Below are positions 1-7,141 of a stretch of DNA of 13,854 nucleotides, one piece after another. A program made the position numbers and the translations under genes. Below the pieces are notes generated by a model that was given only the letters and a program-made list of their open reading frames with translations, was not told the origin of the DNA and made no database searches. The stretch's first letter is position 1; each line of letters opens with the position of its first letter. The DNA lies in NCBI GenBank assembly GCA_007127625.1, contig SKYZ01000468.1:1-13854 (forward strand), written 5' to 3'. The DNA comes from Aquisalimonas sp. (lineage in GTDB: Bacteria > Pseudomonadota > Gammaproteobacteria > Nitrococcales > Aquisalimonadaceae).

Positions 1-13
1 AAACAGCCTTTCA

Positions 14-46
14 CTGTCCGGCCAGACGGTCGCTGCCGCCGGACAG
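14..46. repeat. Inverted repeat (hairpin) upstream of the glutamate dehydrogenase gene
   Basis: CTGTCCGGC at 14-22 is repeated in perfect reverse complement as GCCGGACAG at 38-46, with a 15-base loop. It lies 44 bases before the gdh start. It could be the terminator hairpin of an upstream gene outside the window, although no T-run follows on the + strand, or a structured part of the gdh leader or operator. The symmetry is seen directly; its role is not known. Confidence 0.45.
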
Positions 47-89
47 ACGAGCCGGGTGCAGAAGTCAACCAACAACAAGGGAGCTCACG

Positions 90-1514
90 ATGGGAGAGAA
101 ACTGGCGCAGGGCGGCCTGTCATTCCGGGACAGTGTCGATCACATGGTCGACCACGCCATTGAGGTCATGCAGCTGGAACCCGGCATGGGGGATGCCCTC
201 AAGAGTTGCGACTCGGTGCTGCAGGTCTCCTTCCCGGTGGAGATCGACGGCCGCGCCGAGATCTTCACCGGCTGGCGGGCCACCCACAGCGAGCACCGTC
301 TGCCGGCCAAGGGCGGCATCCGCTACGCTGCTCACGTGGACCAGGACGAAGTGGAAGCCCTGGCGGCCCTGATGACCTACAAGTGCGCCATCGTCGACGT
401 GCCCTTCGGCGGCTCCAAGGGCGGCCTGATCCTGGAGCCACGGGACTACACCCGGAAGCAGCTGGAGGCCATCACCCGCCGCTTTGCCCGGGAACTCATC
501 AAGAAGGGCTACCTCAGCCCCGCCAAGAACGTGCCGGCGCCGGATATGGGCACCGGTCCCCGGGAGATGGGCTGGATGGTGGACACCTACCGCCAGCTGT
601 TCCCGGATGACATCAACTACATTGGCGCGGTCACCGGCAAGCCGGTGGAACACGGCGGTGTTCGCGGGCGTAACGAGGCCACCGGGCGCGGCGTCCAGTA
701 CGCCCTGCGGGAGTTCTTCCGCAGTGGCGAGGAGGTCCAGCGGGCGGGGCTGAGCGGCGGCCTGGAGGGTAAGCGGGTGATCGTCCAGGGCCTGGGGAAC
801 GTGGGCTACCATGCCGCCCATTTCCTGTCAAAAGACGATCATGCCCGCGTGATCGCGGTCATCGAGCGGGACGGTGCCGTGGTCAATCAGGAGGGCATTG
901 ACGTGGAGGCCCTGCAGAATCACATCCAGGCCAACGGCGGAGTGAGGGGCTTCCACGGCGGCGCATACGAGGAGAACGGTGCCCAGATCCTGGAAATGGA
1001 CTGCGACATTCTCATCCCCGCGGCACTGGAAGGGGTCATCCATGAGGAGAACGCGTCCAGGATCAAGACACGCCTTATCGCCGAGGCGGCCAACGGGCCG
1101 GTGACCTACGAGGCCGACGCCATCCTCCAGCAGCGCGGCGTGGAGATCATCCCCGACGCCTTCTGCAACGCCGGCGGCGTCATCGTCTCCTACTTCGAGT
1201 GGATCCGGAACCTCGCTCACGTGCGCTTCGGGCGCATCGAGAAGCGCTTCCACGAGGCCCGGGGAAACCACATCGTCACCGCCATCGAAATGGCAACCAA
1301 CACCAAGGTGCCCGACTGGATCCACAACGAGATCGCCCGGGGCGCGGACGAGTTCGACCTGGTCCGCTCCGGCCTGGACGACACCATGCGGCTGGCCTTC
1401 CAGGAAATCATGGAGAAGCGGCGCAGCGACGACCGCATCCGCGACTACCGCATGGCCGCCTACTCCATCGCCATCGACAAAATCTCGCGTTCCTACCGGG
1501 ACATCGGTTACTGA
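90..1514 (+). CDS. gdhA: Glutamate dehydrogenase (Glu/Leu/Phe/Val dehydrogenase family)
   Basis: This cytoplasmic enzyme interconverts glutamate and 2-oxoglutarate plus ammonia, linking nitrogen and carbon metabolism. The 474 residues are full length for the hexameric family. The N-terminal substrate domain has LPAKGGIRY (71-79, with Lys74), TYK (Lys98), the glycine-rich PFGGSKGG (105-112, Lys110) and APDMGTG with the expected catalytic Asp152. The dinucleotide domain has the Rossmann loop GLGNVG (234-239). An acidic residue (Glu260) ends the next strand, which would favour NAD over NADP; that is inference. The start is supported by AAGGGAG at 77-83, six bases before ATG. The bluB gene follows after 50 bases on the same strand, so the two may be co-transcribed. 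The symbol is provisional, because hexameric GDHs of this size carry several names. Substrate could in principle be another amino acid, but the APDMGTG context and length fit glutamate best. Confidence 0.93.
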   Translation: MGEKLAQGGLSFRDSVDHMVDHAIEVMQLEPGMGDALKSCDSVLQVSFPVEIDGRAEIFTGWRATHSEHRLPAKGGIRYAAHVDQDEVEALAALMTYKCAIVDVPFGGSKGGLILEPRDYTRKQLEAITRRFARELIKKGYLSPAKNVPAPDMGTGPREMGWMVDTYRQLFPDDINYIGAVTGKPVEHGGVRGRNEATGRGVQYALREFFRSGEEVQRAGLSGGLEGKRVIVQGLGNVGYHAAHFLSKDDHARVIAVIERDGAVVNQEGIDVEALQNHIQANGGVRGFHGGAYEENGAQILEMDCDILIPAALEGVIHEENASRIKTRLIAEAANGPVTYEADAILQQRGVEIIPDAFCNAGGVIVSYFEWIRNLAHVRFGRIEKRFHEARGNHIVTAIEMATNTKVPDWIHNEIARGADEFDLVRSGLDDTMRLAFQEIMEKRRSDDRIRDYRMAAYSIAIDKISRSYRDIGY

Positions 1515-1564
1515 GGAAACGCCCCGCCGCAGGCCGGCACAGGGATGTGCTAGGCTTCGCGGCC

Positions 1565-2254
1565 ATGACTGCACCATCCCGCGAAGAATCCGGGGGCACC
1601 AAGCCGCACGCGTTCTCGTCCCCCGAAATCGAAGCCGTCTATCGGGCCATTCGCAGCCGCCGGGACATGCGCCACTTCCTGCCGGATCCGGTGGCGCCGG
1701 AGATCCTCACCCGCCTGCTGGAGGCCGCGCACTGCGCTCCCAGCGTCGGCTACATGCAACCCTGGCGTTTTATCCGTGTGGCCGACCGGAACCTGCGGAC
1801 AAGACTGCAGGAACTGGTGGAGGCGGAACGCCTGGCCACCGCCGAGGCGCTGGGCGAGCGCGGAGCCGAGTTCATGCGGCTCAAGGTGGAGGGCATCCGC
1901 GAAGCCGGCGAGATCCTGGTGGTCTCCCTGATGCCCGGCCGGGAGCAGTTCGTTTTCGGCCGCCGCACTCTGCCGGAGATGGATCTGGCTTCGGTGGCCT
2001 GCGGCATACAGAACCTCTGGCTTGCCGCCCGAGCCGAGGGGCTGGGTATGGGCTGGGTCTCCCTGTTCGACCCCGAAGCGCTACGCGCACTGCTCGGCAT
2101 CCCCGATGGGGGGCACCCGGTGGCCATTCTCTGCCTCGGCCACGTGGAGCAGTTCTACGACGCCCCCATGCTGGAGCAGGAAGGCTGGGACCAGCGCCGA
2201 ACGCTGGATGATCTCGTGTTCCAGGACGCCTGGGGCCGGCATCACCGCGATTGA
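1565..2254 (+). CDS. bluB: 5,6-dimethylbenzimidazole synthase BluB
   Basis: BluB is a flavin-destroying member of the nitroreductase fold. It uses O2 to break reduced FMN into 5,6-dimethylbenzimidazole, the lower axial ligand of cobalamin. The 229-residue product has the BluB pattern rather than that of a generic nitroreductase: SRRDMRHF (31-38) with Asp34, APSVGYMQPWRF (58-69), LPEMDLASV, and the long block ending GMGWVS (161-166) with Ser166. Asp34 and Ser166 match the essential Asp and Ser known from Sinorhizobium BluB. The ATG at 1565 is chosen because it gives normal BluB length; the reading frame is open further upstream inside gdh. I see no convincing Shine-Dalgarno sequence, so translation may be coupled to gdh. 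TAGGCT at 1551-1556, preceded by TGC, is a weak -10 candidate. No other cobalamin gene is visible nearby. Confidence 0.9.
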   Translation: MTAPSREESGGTKPHAFSSPEIEAVYRAIRSRRDMRHFLPDPVAPEILTRLLEAAHCAPSVGYMQPWRFIRVADRNLRTRLQELVEAERLATAEALGERGAEFMRLKVEGIREAGEILVVSLMPGREQFVFGRRTLPEMDLASVACGIQNLWLAARAEGLGMGWVSLFDPEALRALLGIPDGGHPVAILCLGHVEQFYDAPMLEQEGWDQRRTLDDLVFQDAWGRHHRD

Positions 2255-2332
2255 CAGTGCCCGCAACCGGGCGCCGATCAGTTACAATATCGCTCTTGTG
2301 TAGCGCACTTCCGTGTACGGATCACCCCGCTC

Positions 2333-3345
<1,013 letters not shown>

Positions 3346-3349
<4 letters not shown>

Positions 3350-4107
3350 ACGTCTACGCGGTACGCACCATCTACGCCCACGAGATGCACCGCGCGTTGC
3401 GGACACTGTTCCAGAGCGTGGTCTCCCCGGTGCTGTCCACGTCGCTGTACTTCGTGGTGTTCGGCGCCGCCATCGGCTCCCACATCACCGAGGTCGGCGG
3501 CGTAAGCTACGGCGCCTTCATCGTCCCCGGGCTGATCATGCTCATGCTGCTCACCCAGAGCGTGTCGAATGCCGCCTTTGCCATCTATTTCCCCAAATTC
3601 AACGGCACCATCTACGAGCTGCTGTCCGCACCGGTGTCGTCCTTCGAGATCGTGCTGGGCTACGTCGGCGCGGCGGCGACCAAGTCCATCATCCTGGGGC
3701 TGATCATCCTCGCCACGGCCAACCTGTTCGTGGACCTGGAGATCGCCCACCCGGTGTGGATGGCGGTATTTCTGGTCCTCACGGCGGTGACCTTCAGCCT
3801 GCTCGGCTTCATCATCGGCATCTGGGCGGACGGCTTCGAGAAGCTGCAGTTCATCCCGCTGTTGATCATCACCCCGCTGGCCTTCCTGGGCGGCACCTTC
3901 TACGCCATCGACATGCTGCCGCCTGCGTGGCAGACAGTGACGTTGTTCAACCCGGTGATCTATCTCATCAGCGGATTCCGCTGGAGCTTCTACGGCGTCG
4001 CCGACGTCAGCCTCGCCGCTAGCCTGCTCACCATCGGCGCCTTCCTGACCGTCTGCCTCGCCGCGGTGTGGTGGATCTTCAAGACCGGCTATCGGCTGAA
4101 GGCCTGA
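3346..4107 (+). CDS. yadH: ABC-2 type exporter, permease subunit (YadH-like)
   Basis: This is the inner-membrane permease partner of the preceding ATPase. The 253-residue protein has about six hydrophobic segments and the ABC-2 membrane family layout. Familiar blocks include [12 protein letters not shown] near residues 64-75, the central [15 protein letters not shown], and the C-terminal run [19 protein letters not shown] followed by [12 protein letters not shown], close to the equivalent stretch in E. coli YadH. Its start codon lies inside an ATGA overlap with the ATPase stop, a sign of translational coupling and a shared transcript. A hairpin terminator lies about 70 bases after the stop. 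Function is export of an unknown compound; no specificity-defining neighbour is present. Confidence 0.9.
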
Positions 4108-4173
4108 CCGACCGGACCTGCCAATGCCGTGCAGAGGCGTCATGCCGAGGCCCGAACCATGCCGCGAGACGAA

Positions 4174-4204
4174 AAAGGGCCGGCCCATGTCCGGCCGACC
4201 CTTT
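4174..4204. terminator. Bidirectional hairpin terminator between yadH and yceI
   Basis: AAAGGG (4174-4179) pairs with CCCTTT (4199-4204), and CGGCC (4181-4185) with GGCCG (4193-4197), with one C/A mismatch between the two blocks and a 7-base loop. Five A residues precede the stem on the + strand, so on the - strand the hairpin is followed by TTTTTC. This makes it a good intrinsic terminator for yceI. On the + strand it ends in CCCTTTC and can also end the ABC transporter transcript. Confidence 0.8.
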
Positions 4205-4230
4205 CAGTACCGACGACCGCCGCGCCAGTC

Positions 4231-4812
4231 TCAGTCCTGCCGAATGCCTTCCACCGAGAGATACATCTCTACTTCCTCGGCCTCTTCGCCCAGGTCGTAG
4301 TCGATACCGAAGTCGGCGCGGGTCAAGGTGACAGTGCCCTCGAAGCCGCGGCGGTATTCACCCCAAGGATCCTCGCCGGCCCCCACGTGGCTGACATCGA
4401 TGCTGATGGGCCGTGTGGTGCCGTGCAGGGTGAGCTCGCCGTTCAGGGTGTATTCCCCCTCACCGGTCCGCTCGAAGTCCGTGGACACGAAGCGCGCCTC
4501 GGGGTATTCGCTCACGTCCAGAAAATCGTCGTCACGCAGATGACGGTCCCGCTCCGAGTGGTTGGAGTCGATGCTCCGGGTCTGCACCGTGACGTCCACT
4601 TCGGAATTGGCGGGCTCGTCCGGGTCGTAGGTGAAGTCGCCCTCGAAATCATTGAACCGGCCCACCAGCCAGGAAAAGCCGAGATGGCTGATCTTGAACT
4701 GGATGAAGCTGTGTTCGGTATCCAGGTTGTAGTGCTCCGGCTCGGCATGGGCAGTGCCCATGGTCACGGCCAGGGCCAGGGCGGTCGCGCTGCTGGTCAG
4801 AAGATGTCGCAT
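4231..4812 (-). CDS. yceI: YceI family periplasmic protein
   Basis: YceI proteins are exported lipocalin-like barrels that bind isoprenoid or other amphipathic ligands. The E. coli member is induced by high pH and osmotic stress. The 193 residues begin with a clear signal peptide (hydrophobic core about 9-18, likely cut after AHA at residue 23). Mature features are YNLDTEHSFIQFKISHLGFS near the N-terminus, then GRFNDFEGDFTYD, the HLRDDDFLDVSEYPEARF block, GELTLHGTTRPI and the final DFGIDYD; these are the recurring YceI motifs. The mature protein is very acidic, as expected in salt-adapted bacteria. GGAGG lies eight bases before ATG. It is 19 bases downstream of the cytochrome b561 gene, an arrangement common for yceI, so the two are probably one operon. 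Confidence 0.92.
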   Translation of the reverse strand: MRHLLTSSATALALAVTMGTAHAEPEHYNLDTEHSFIQFKISHLGFSWLVGRFNDFEGDFTYDPDEPANSEVDVTVQTRSIDSNHSERDRHLRDDDFLDVSEYPEARFVSTDFERTGEGEYTLNGELTLHGTTRPISIDVSHVGAGEDPWGEYRRGFEGTVTLTRADFGIDYDLGEEAEEVEMYLSVEGIRQD

Positions 4813-4831
4813 GGATGTTGCCTCCGTTGGG

Positions 4832-5401
4832 TCATTGCCTGGGTTCGCGCCGGCGAACCGGGCGGAAGATCCGCACCAGGGTGCGGTTACGATCGATGAA
4901 GTGGTGCTTCAGGGCCCCCAGGGTGTGGAGACCCACCAGGCCGGCGAGCACCATCGCCAGCCAATAGTGAACGTCCCCGGCCAGATCCTCGAAACCGTCG
5001 CCGGCACGGTAGACGGACGGCACCTGGAACAGCCCGAACACGTCGATGGAGCGGCCGTCCACCGTGGACAGGAGATAGCCGGCCACGATGATGGCGAACA
5101 GCAACAGGTACATGCCCCATTGCACCGTCACTGCAAGCAGGCGCTCCCAGCGGTGGGTGCCTGGCTCCGGACGGGGCACGGGATTCACCAGACGCCAGAC
5201 CAGTCGCAGCCCCAGCAGGATGAACAGGACCACGCCGAAGGCGCGATGGAGATCCGGGGCGCGGTTGTACCAGGGGTCGTAGTACCCCAGGCCTGTCATC
5301 CACAGGCCGGAGACGAACAGCCCGATGGCAAGCACGGCCACCAACCAGTGGAACAGGATCGCCACCAGGCCGAAGCCGTTTCGGGTATTGGTCAGGGCCA
5401 T
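4832..5401 (-). CDS. Cytochrome b561 (CybB family)
   Basis: This is a four-helix inner-membrane di-heme b protein thought to move electrons from quinol or to scavenge superoxide at the membrane. The 189-residue protein has hydrophobic helices around 11-34, 52-72, 92-112 and 144-163. The four expected heme ligands are in place: His18 (in LFHW), His52 (in DLHRAFG), His145 (in DVHYWLA) and His159 (in GLHTLGALKHHF). The basic C-terminal tail PVRRREPRQ suits a cytoplasmic end. Start choice is supported by GGAGAG six bases upstream of ATG. It precedes yceI by 19 bases and is divergent from bacterioferritin. A symmetrical element overlaps its likely -10 box, so regulated expression is probable. Confidence 0.92.
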   Translation of the reverse strand: MALTNTRNGFGLVAILFHWLVAVLAIGLFVSGLWMTGLGYYDPWYNRAPDLHRAFGVVLFILLGLRLVWRLVNPVPRPEPGTHRWERLLAVTVQWGMYLLLFAIIVAGYLLSTVDGRSIDVFGLFQVPSVYRAGDGFEDLAGDVHYWLAMVLAGLVGLHTLGALKHHFIDRNRTLVRIFRPVRRREPRQ

Positions 5402-5438
5402 GAATAACTCTCCGGCACTCGATCCAACAAAGGATAGT

Positions 5439-5461
5439 CCATTATCGTACTAAATGGTACT
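5439..5461 (-). promoter_or_regulatory. Candidate operator overlapping the -10 box of the b561-yceI operon
   Basis: CCATT (5439-5443) and AATGG (5453-5457) form an inverted repeat with a 9-base spacer. Within it, GTAC occurs at 5447-5450 and 5457-5460, and GTACT recurs exactly ten bases apart (5447, 5457). On the - strand the same stretch contains GATAAT (5446-5441), a good -10 hexamer about 40 bases before the b561 start. No clear -35 hexamer is visible at 17 bases, as is usual for promoters that need or resist a regulator. The symmetry is seen; which regulator binds is unknown. Confidence 0.45.
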
Positions 5462-5476
5462 GGCGATTCCCCATCC

Positions 5477-5523
5477 GGGCCCAATCGCACCGGCGAGCCG
5501 CCGGCACGCCCTTGGCGGGGCCC
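5477..5523. repeat. Nested GC-rich inverted repeats in the bfr/b561 divergent gap
   Basis: GGGCCC occurs at 5477-5482 and again at 5518-5523, and between them CCGGC (5490-5494) pairs with GCCGG (5500-5504) around a 5-base loop. No T-run follows on either side. The structure sits between the two divergent promoters and may be only a consequence of high GC content. Confidence 0.25.
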
Positions 5524-5550
5524 GCTCCCCGGACTAGCCAACAGACGCTT

Positions 5551-5578
5551 TTGTAGGGACAATTACCGTAACTATAGA
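5551..5578 (+). promoter_or_regulatory. Candidate promoter of bacterioferritin
   Basis: TATAGA at 5573-5578 is a fair -10 hexamer, with TTGTAG at 5551-5556 as a weak -35 and a 16-base spacer. The short palindrome TTACCGTAA (5563-5571) lies in the spacer. The start codon of bfr is 21 bases past the -10. No clear Fur box was recognised. Confidence 0.35.
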
Positions 5579-5599
5579 CACGGACCACCAGGAGGCAGC

Positions 5600-6088
5600 A
5601 TGAAGGGTGACGACAAGGTCATTGAGTATCTCAACCGCGGGCTGCGCAGCGAGCTCACCGCTGTTCACCAGTACGTTCTGAATGCGCGGCTGCTTGAGCA
5701 CTGGGGCCTGAACACCCTCGCCCGCAAGCAGGAAGAGGAAGCACGGGAAGAGATGCAGCACGCCGACCGTTTCATCCGCCGGATCCTGTTCCTGGGCGGC
5801 AACCCGAACGTGCAGGACCTGGATACGGTCCGCGTGGGTGGCAACGTCAAGGAGATCCTCGAGTCCGACCTGGCCGCCGAGTCCGAGGCCCTGATTCTGT
5901 ACCGGGAAGCCATGGGTCACTGCGAAAAAGTGCGTGACTACGCCAGCCGTGACCTGTTCGGGCAACTGCTGTCGGACGAGGAAGGCCACTACGACTTCCT
6001 GGAAACCCAGCTGGATCTCATCGAGCGTATCGGCATCCAGAACTACGAACAGTCCGCCATGGGTGAAGCTCCGGCGGAAGGCGAATAA
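5600..6088 (+). CDS. bfr: Bacterioferritin (heme-containing iron storage protein)
   Basis: Bacterioferritin forms a 24-subunit cytoplasmic shell that oxidises Fe(II) and stores it as ferric mineral. The 162-residue protein carries every ferroxidase ligand at the same number as in E. coli Bfr: Glu18, Glu51, His54, Glu94, Glu127 and His130. Met52, the heme-binding methionine, is also present, so this is a heme-type catalytically active subunit rather than an inactive partner. AGGAGG at 5590-5595 gives a strong ribosome-binding site, four bases before ATG. The gene stands alone between its own promoter candidate and a terminator. No ferredoxin (bfd) gene is adjacent. The divergent neighbour encodes a cytochrome b561, suggesting a shared redox or iron theme. 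Confidence 0.96.
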   Translation: MKGDDKVIEYLNRGLRSELTAVHQYVLNARLLEHWGLNTLARKQEEEAREEMQHADRFIRRILFLGGNPNVQDLDTVRVGGNVKEILESDLAAESEALILYREAMGHCEKVRDYASRDLFGQLLSDEEGHYDFLETQLDLIERIGIQNYEQSAMGEAPAEGE

Positions 6089-6133
6089 TTCAGGAGCCAG
6101 GATCCTTCCGCAGGACCCGCGCCCGAAACGACC

Positions 6134-6169
6134 AGGGCCCCGCGCGGCAACATGCCGGCGGGGCCCTTT
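6134..6169 (+). terminator. Intrinsic terminator of bfr
   Basis: AGGGCCCCGC (6134-6143) pairs perfectly with GCGGGGCCCT (6158-6167). Inside this, CGGC (6145-6148) pairs with GCCG (6154-6157), leaving the loop AACAT and a single bulged G. TTTC follows. It lies about 45 bases after the bfr stop. The stem may also stop transcripts arriving from the opposite-strand gene at 6185, although no T-run is present on that side. Confidence 0.8.
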
Positions 6170-6184
6170 CATTCCCGTGACTGC

Positions 6185-6592
6185 TCAGCAGCGTCCCTGG
6201 CGGGCCAGCCCCGGCGGGCAGAAGCCGCCGCCACGCCCCCGGGAACTGGTGTAGCGCCCCTTGCTGCCACGGTGCGGTGTCCGGTAGCCGCCATGGTGCT
6301 TGCGGTAGGACTTGTGCGATCTGCCCTTGTAATGATGCCGTCCGCCGCGGTGAGACTTGTGGCCACCGCGGTAGCGATCATGGCCGCGCGTGGCCAGGCC
6401 GGCACCGGTGAGACCACCCACGGCACCGCCCATCATGGCGCCTTCACGCCCTCCCATCTCGGCGCCGATGTAACTCCCCACGCCACCGCCGACGGCACCC
6501 CCCAGCAGCGCCCGCTCGCTGAGGCGATCCGCCAGCGCGGCACCGGGTGCAATCAGGAACAGGGCAAGCAATCCGGTCATCAGGTACTTCAT
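6185..6592 (-). CDS. Secreted glycine-zipper protein with His/Arg-rich tail and CPPGLA motif
   Basis: No precise function is known. The 135-residue protein has three parts. The first is a signal peptide, likely cut after ALA at residue 21. The second is a glycine-zipper segment (about 30-67) rich in GGAVGG and GAMMGG repeats, of the kind that embeds in or packs against membranes. The third is a basic tail (69-123) with nine histidines and many Arg, Lys, Tyr and Gly. It ends FCPPGLARQGRC, a motif like the PPGLAKK endings seen in RcnB/CigR-like envelope proteins; Cys125 and Cys135 could form a disulfide. The tail could bind metal or polyanions such as LPS; this is inference. AAGGGAG lies upstream of ATG. 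It is divergent from the PepSY-phoPQ-like operon and carries the same regulator-type repeats in its promoter. Confidence 0.85.
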   Translation of the reverse strand: MKYLMTGLLALFLIAPGAALADRLSERALLGGAVGGGVGSYIGAEMGGREGAMMGGAVGGLTGAGLATRGHDRYRGGHKSHRGGRHHYKGRSHKSYRKHHGGYRTPHRGSKGRYTSSRGRGGGFCPPGLARQGRC

Positions 6593-6643
6593 GGTTCACA
6601 GCTCCCTTCTGGCTGAACTCGGGGCCAGTCTGCCGCCGGCAAG

Positions 6644-6660
6644 CTGAACCGCAGCTGAAC
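6644..6660 (-). promoter_or_regulatory. Tandem GTTCAG box (PhoP-box-like) facing the secreted-protein gene
   Basis: Read on the - strand, GTTCAG occurs at 6660-6655 and 6649-6644, exactly 11 bases apart, both directed towards the gene at 6592. A third single copy lies at 6618-6613, just before the ribosome-binding site. Tandem hexamers with 11-base period are how PhoP/OmpR-family regulators bind. The enterobacterial PhoP box is (G/T)GTTTA-N5-(G/T)GTTTA, and here the pair is CGTTCA-N5-GGTTCA. A weak -10 (CAGACT, 6632-6627) lies at a suitable distance downstream. Confidence 0.6.
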
Positions 6661-6719
6661 GAATCGCCCCCCGGAATCGCCCATCCTGCGCGATCCCCGA
6701 AATCGTCCCGCGACAGCGC

Positions 6720-6736
6720 GTTCAGGGAGCGTTCAG
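6720..6736 (+). promoter_or_regulatory. Tandem GTTCAG box (PhoP-box-like) facing the PepSY-phoPQ-like operon
   Basis: GTTCAG occurs at 6720-6725 and 6731-6736, exactly 11 bases apart and embedded in two copies of GCGTTCAGG. The orientation is towards the + strand operon. GTTTAA follows at 6752, overlapping the candidate -35, and differs from the repeat only in the position that would make it match the classical PhoP hexamer. Placement upstream of a promoter is consistent with activation and autoregulation. Confidence 0.6.
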
Positions 6737-6752
6737 GCAGGGACAGATACCG

Positions 6753-6780
6753 TTTAAGCAGGAAGCGCCTGCGGTACACT
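6753..6780 (+). promoter_or_regulatory. Candidate promoter of the PepSY-phoPQ-like operon
   Basis: TACACT at 6775-6780 is a reasonable -10 hexamer. TTTAAG at 6753-6758 is a poor -35 at 16-base spacing. The weak -35 with regulator-type repeats immediately upstream fits an activator-dependent promoter. Transcription would begin near 6787, just ahead of the PepSY gene. Confidence 0.4.
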
Positions 6781-6829
6781 TCCGGTTCGCAATCAAGTGT
6801 CCTGCATGAATACGGAACAATCTGGAACG

Positions 6830-7117
6830 ATGTCATTGCTCTGCAGCCACAGGATTTGCTCGCCGCGGCGGGCCGCACGCGCGGTTGTGCTGGCACTGCT
6901 GCTGGTGGCGTCCGTGACCTCGGCCGACATGGCATGGGGGGACGAACCGCGCCTCAGCCGTGATCAGGCCATTGAACAGGTGCGCGAACACACCGATGGC
7001 CGGATCCTCGGGGTGGATACCCGCAACGAGGACTATTTCCGCGTCCGGGTTCTGGTACGCGAGGGCGAGGTTCGAGTCTACGAGGTGGATCGACGTTCCG
7101 GGACGGTCCGGCACTGA
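6830..7117 (+). CDS. Small exported PepSY-domain protein
   Basis: PepSY domains are small alpha-beta units found in peptidase inhibitors and in periplasmic proteins linked to sensor kinases. This 95-residue product has a basic N-terminus, a hydrophobic stretch (about 18-29, VVLALLLVASVT) and a probable signal cleavage after TSA or AWG. One PepSY unit follows: LSRDQAIEQVREHTDGRILGV, then FRVRVLVREGEVRVYEVDRRSGTV. The start is uncertain. ATG at 6830 gives the most normal signal peptide; ATG at 6806 or GTG at 6797 would add 8 or 11 residues. None has a strong ribosome-binding site. It is the first gene of the operon, 24 bases before the response regulator. It may modulate the downstream kinase from the periplasm, as small PepSY proteins beside two-component genes are suspected to do. 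Confidence 0.8.
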   Translation: MSLLCSHRICSPRRAARAVVLALLLVASVTSADMAWGDEPRLSRDQAIEQVREHTDGRILGVDTRNEDYFRVRVLVREGEVRVYEVDRRSGTVRH

Positions 7118-7141
7118 CGCCGCCAACAAGGATCCGCGGTC

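Noticed and set aside
2251..2288. TTGACA (2251-2256) followed by TACAAT (2283-2288) upstream of the ABC transporter
   Set aside because: Each hexamer is excellent but the spacer is 26 bases, far beyond the 16-18 needed, and TTGACA includes the bluB stop codon. TACAAT alone may still be a -10.
5563..5571. TTACCGTAA palindrome as an iron-regulator site for bfr
   Set aside because: It is only nine bases with a 4-1-4 symmetry and does not match a Fur or IscR consensus well enough to name.
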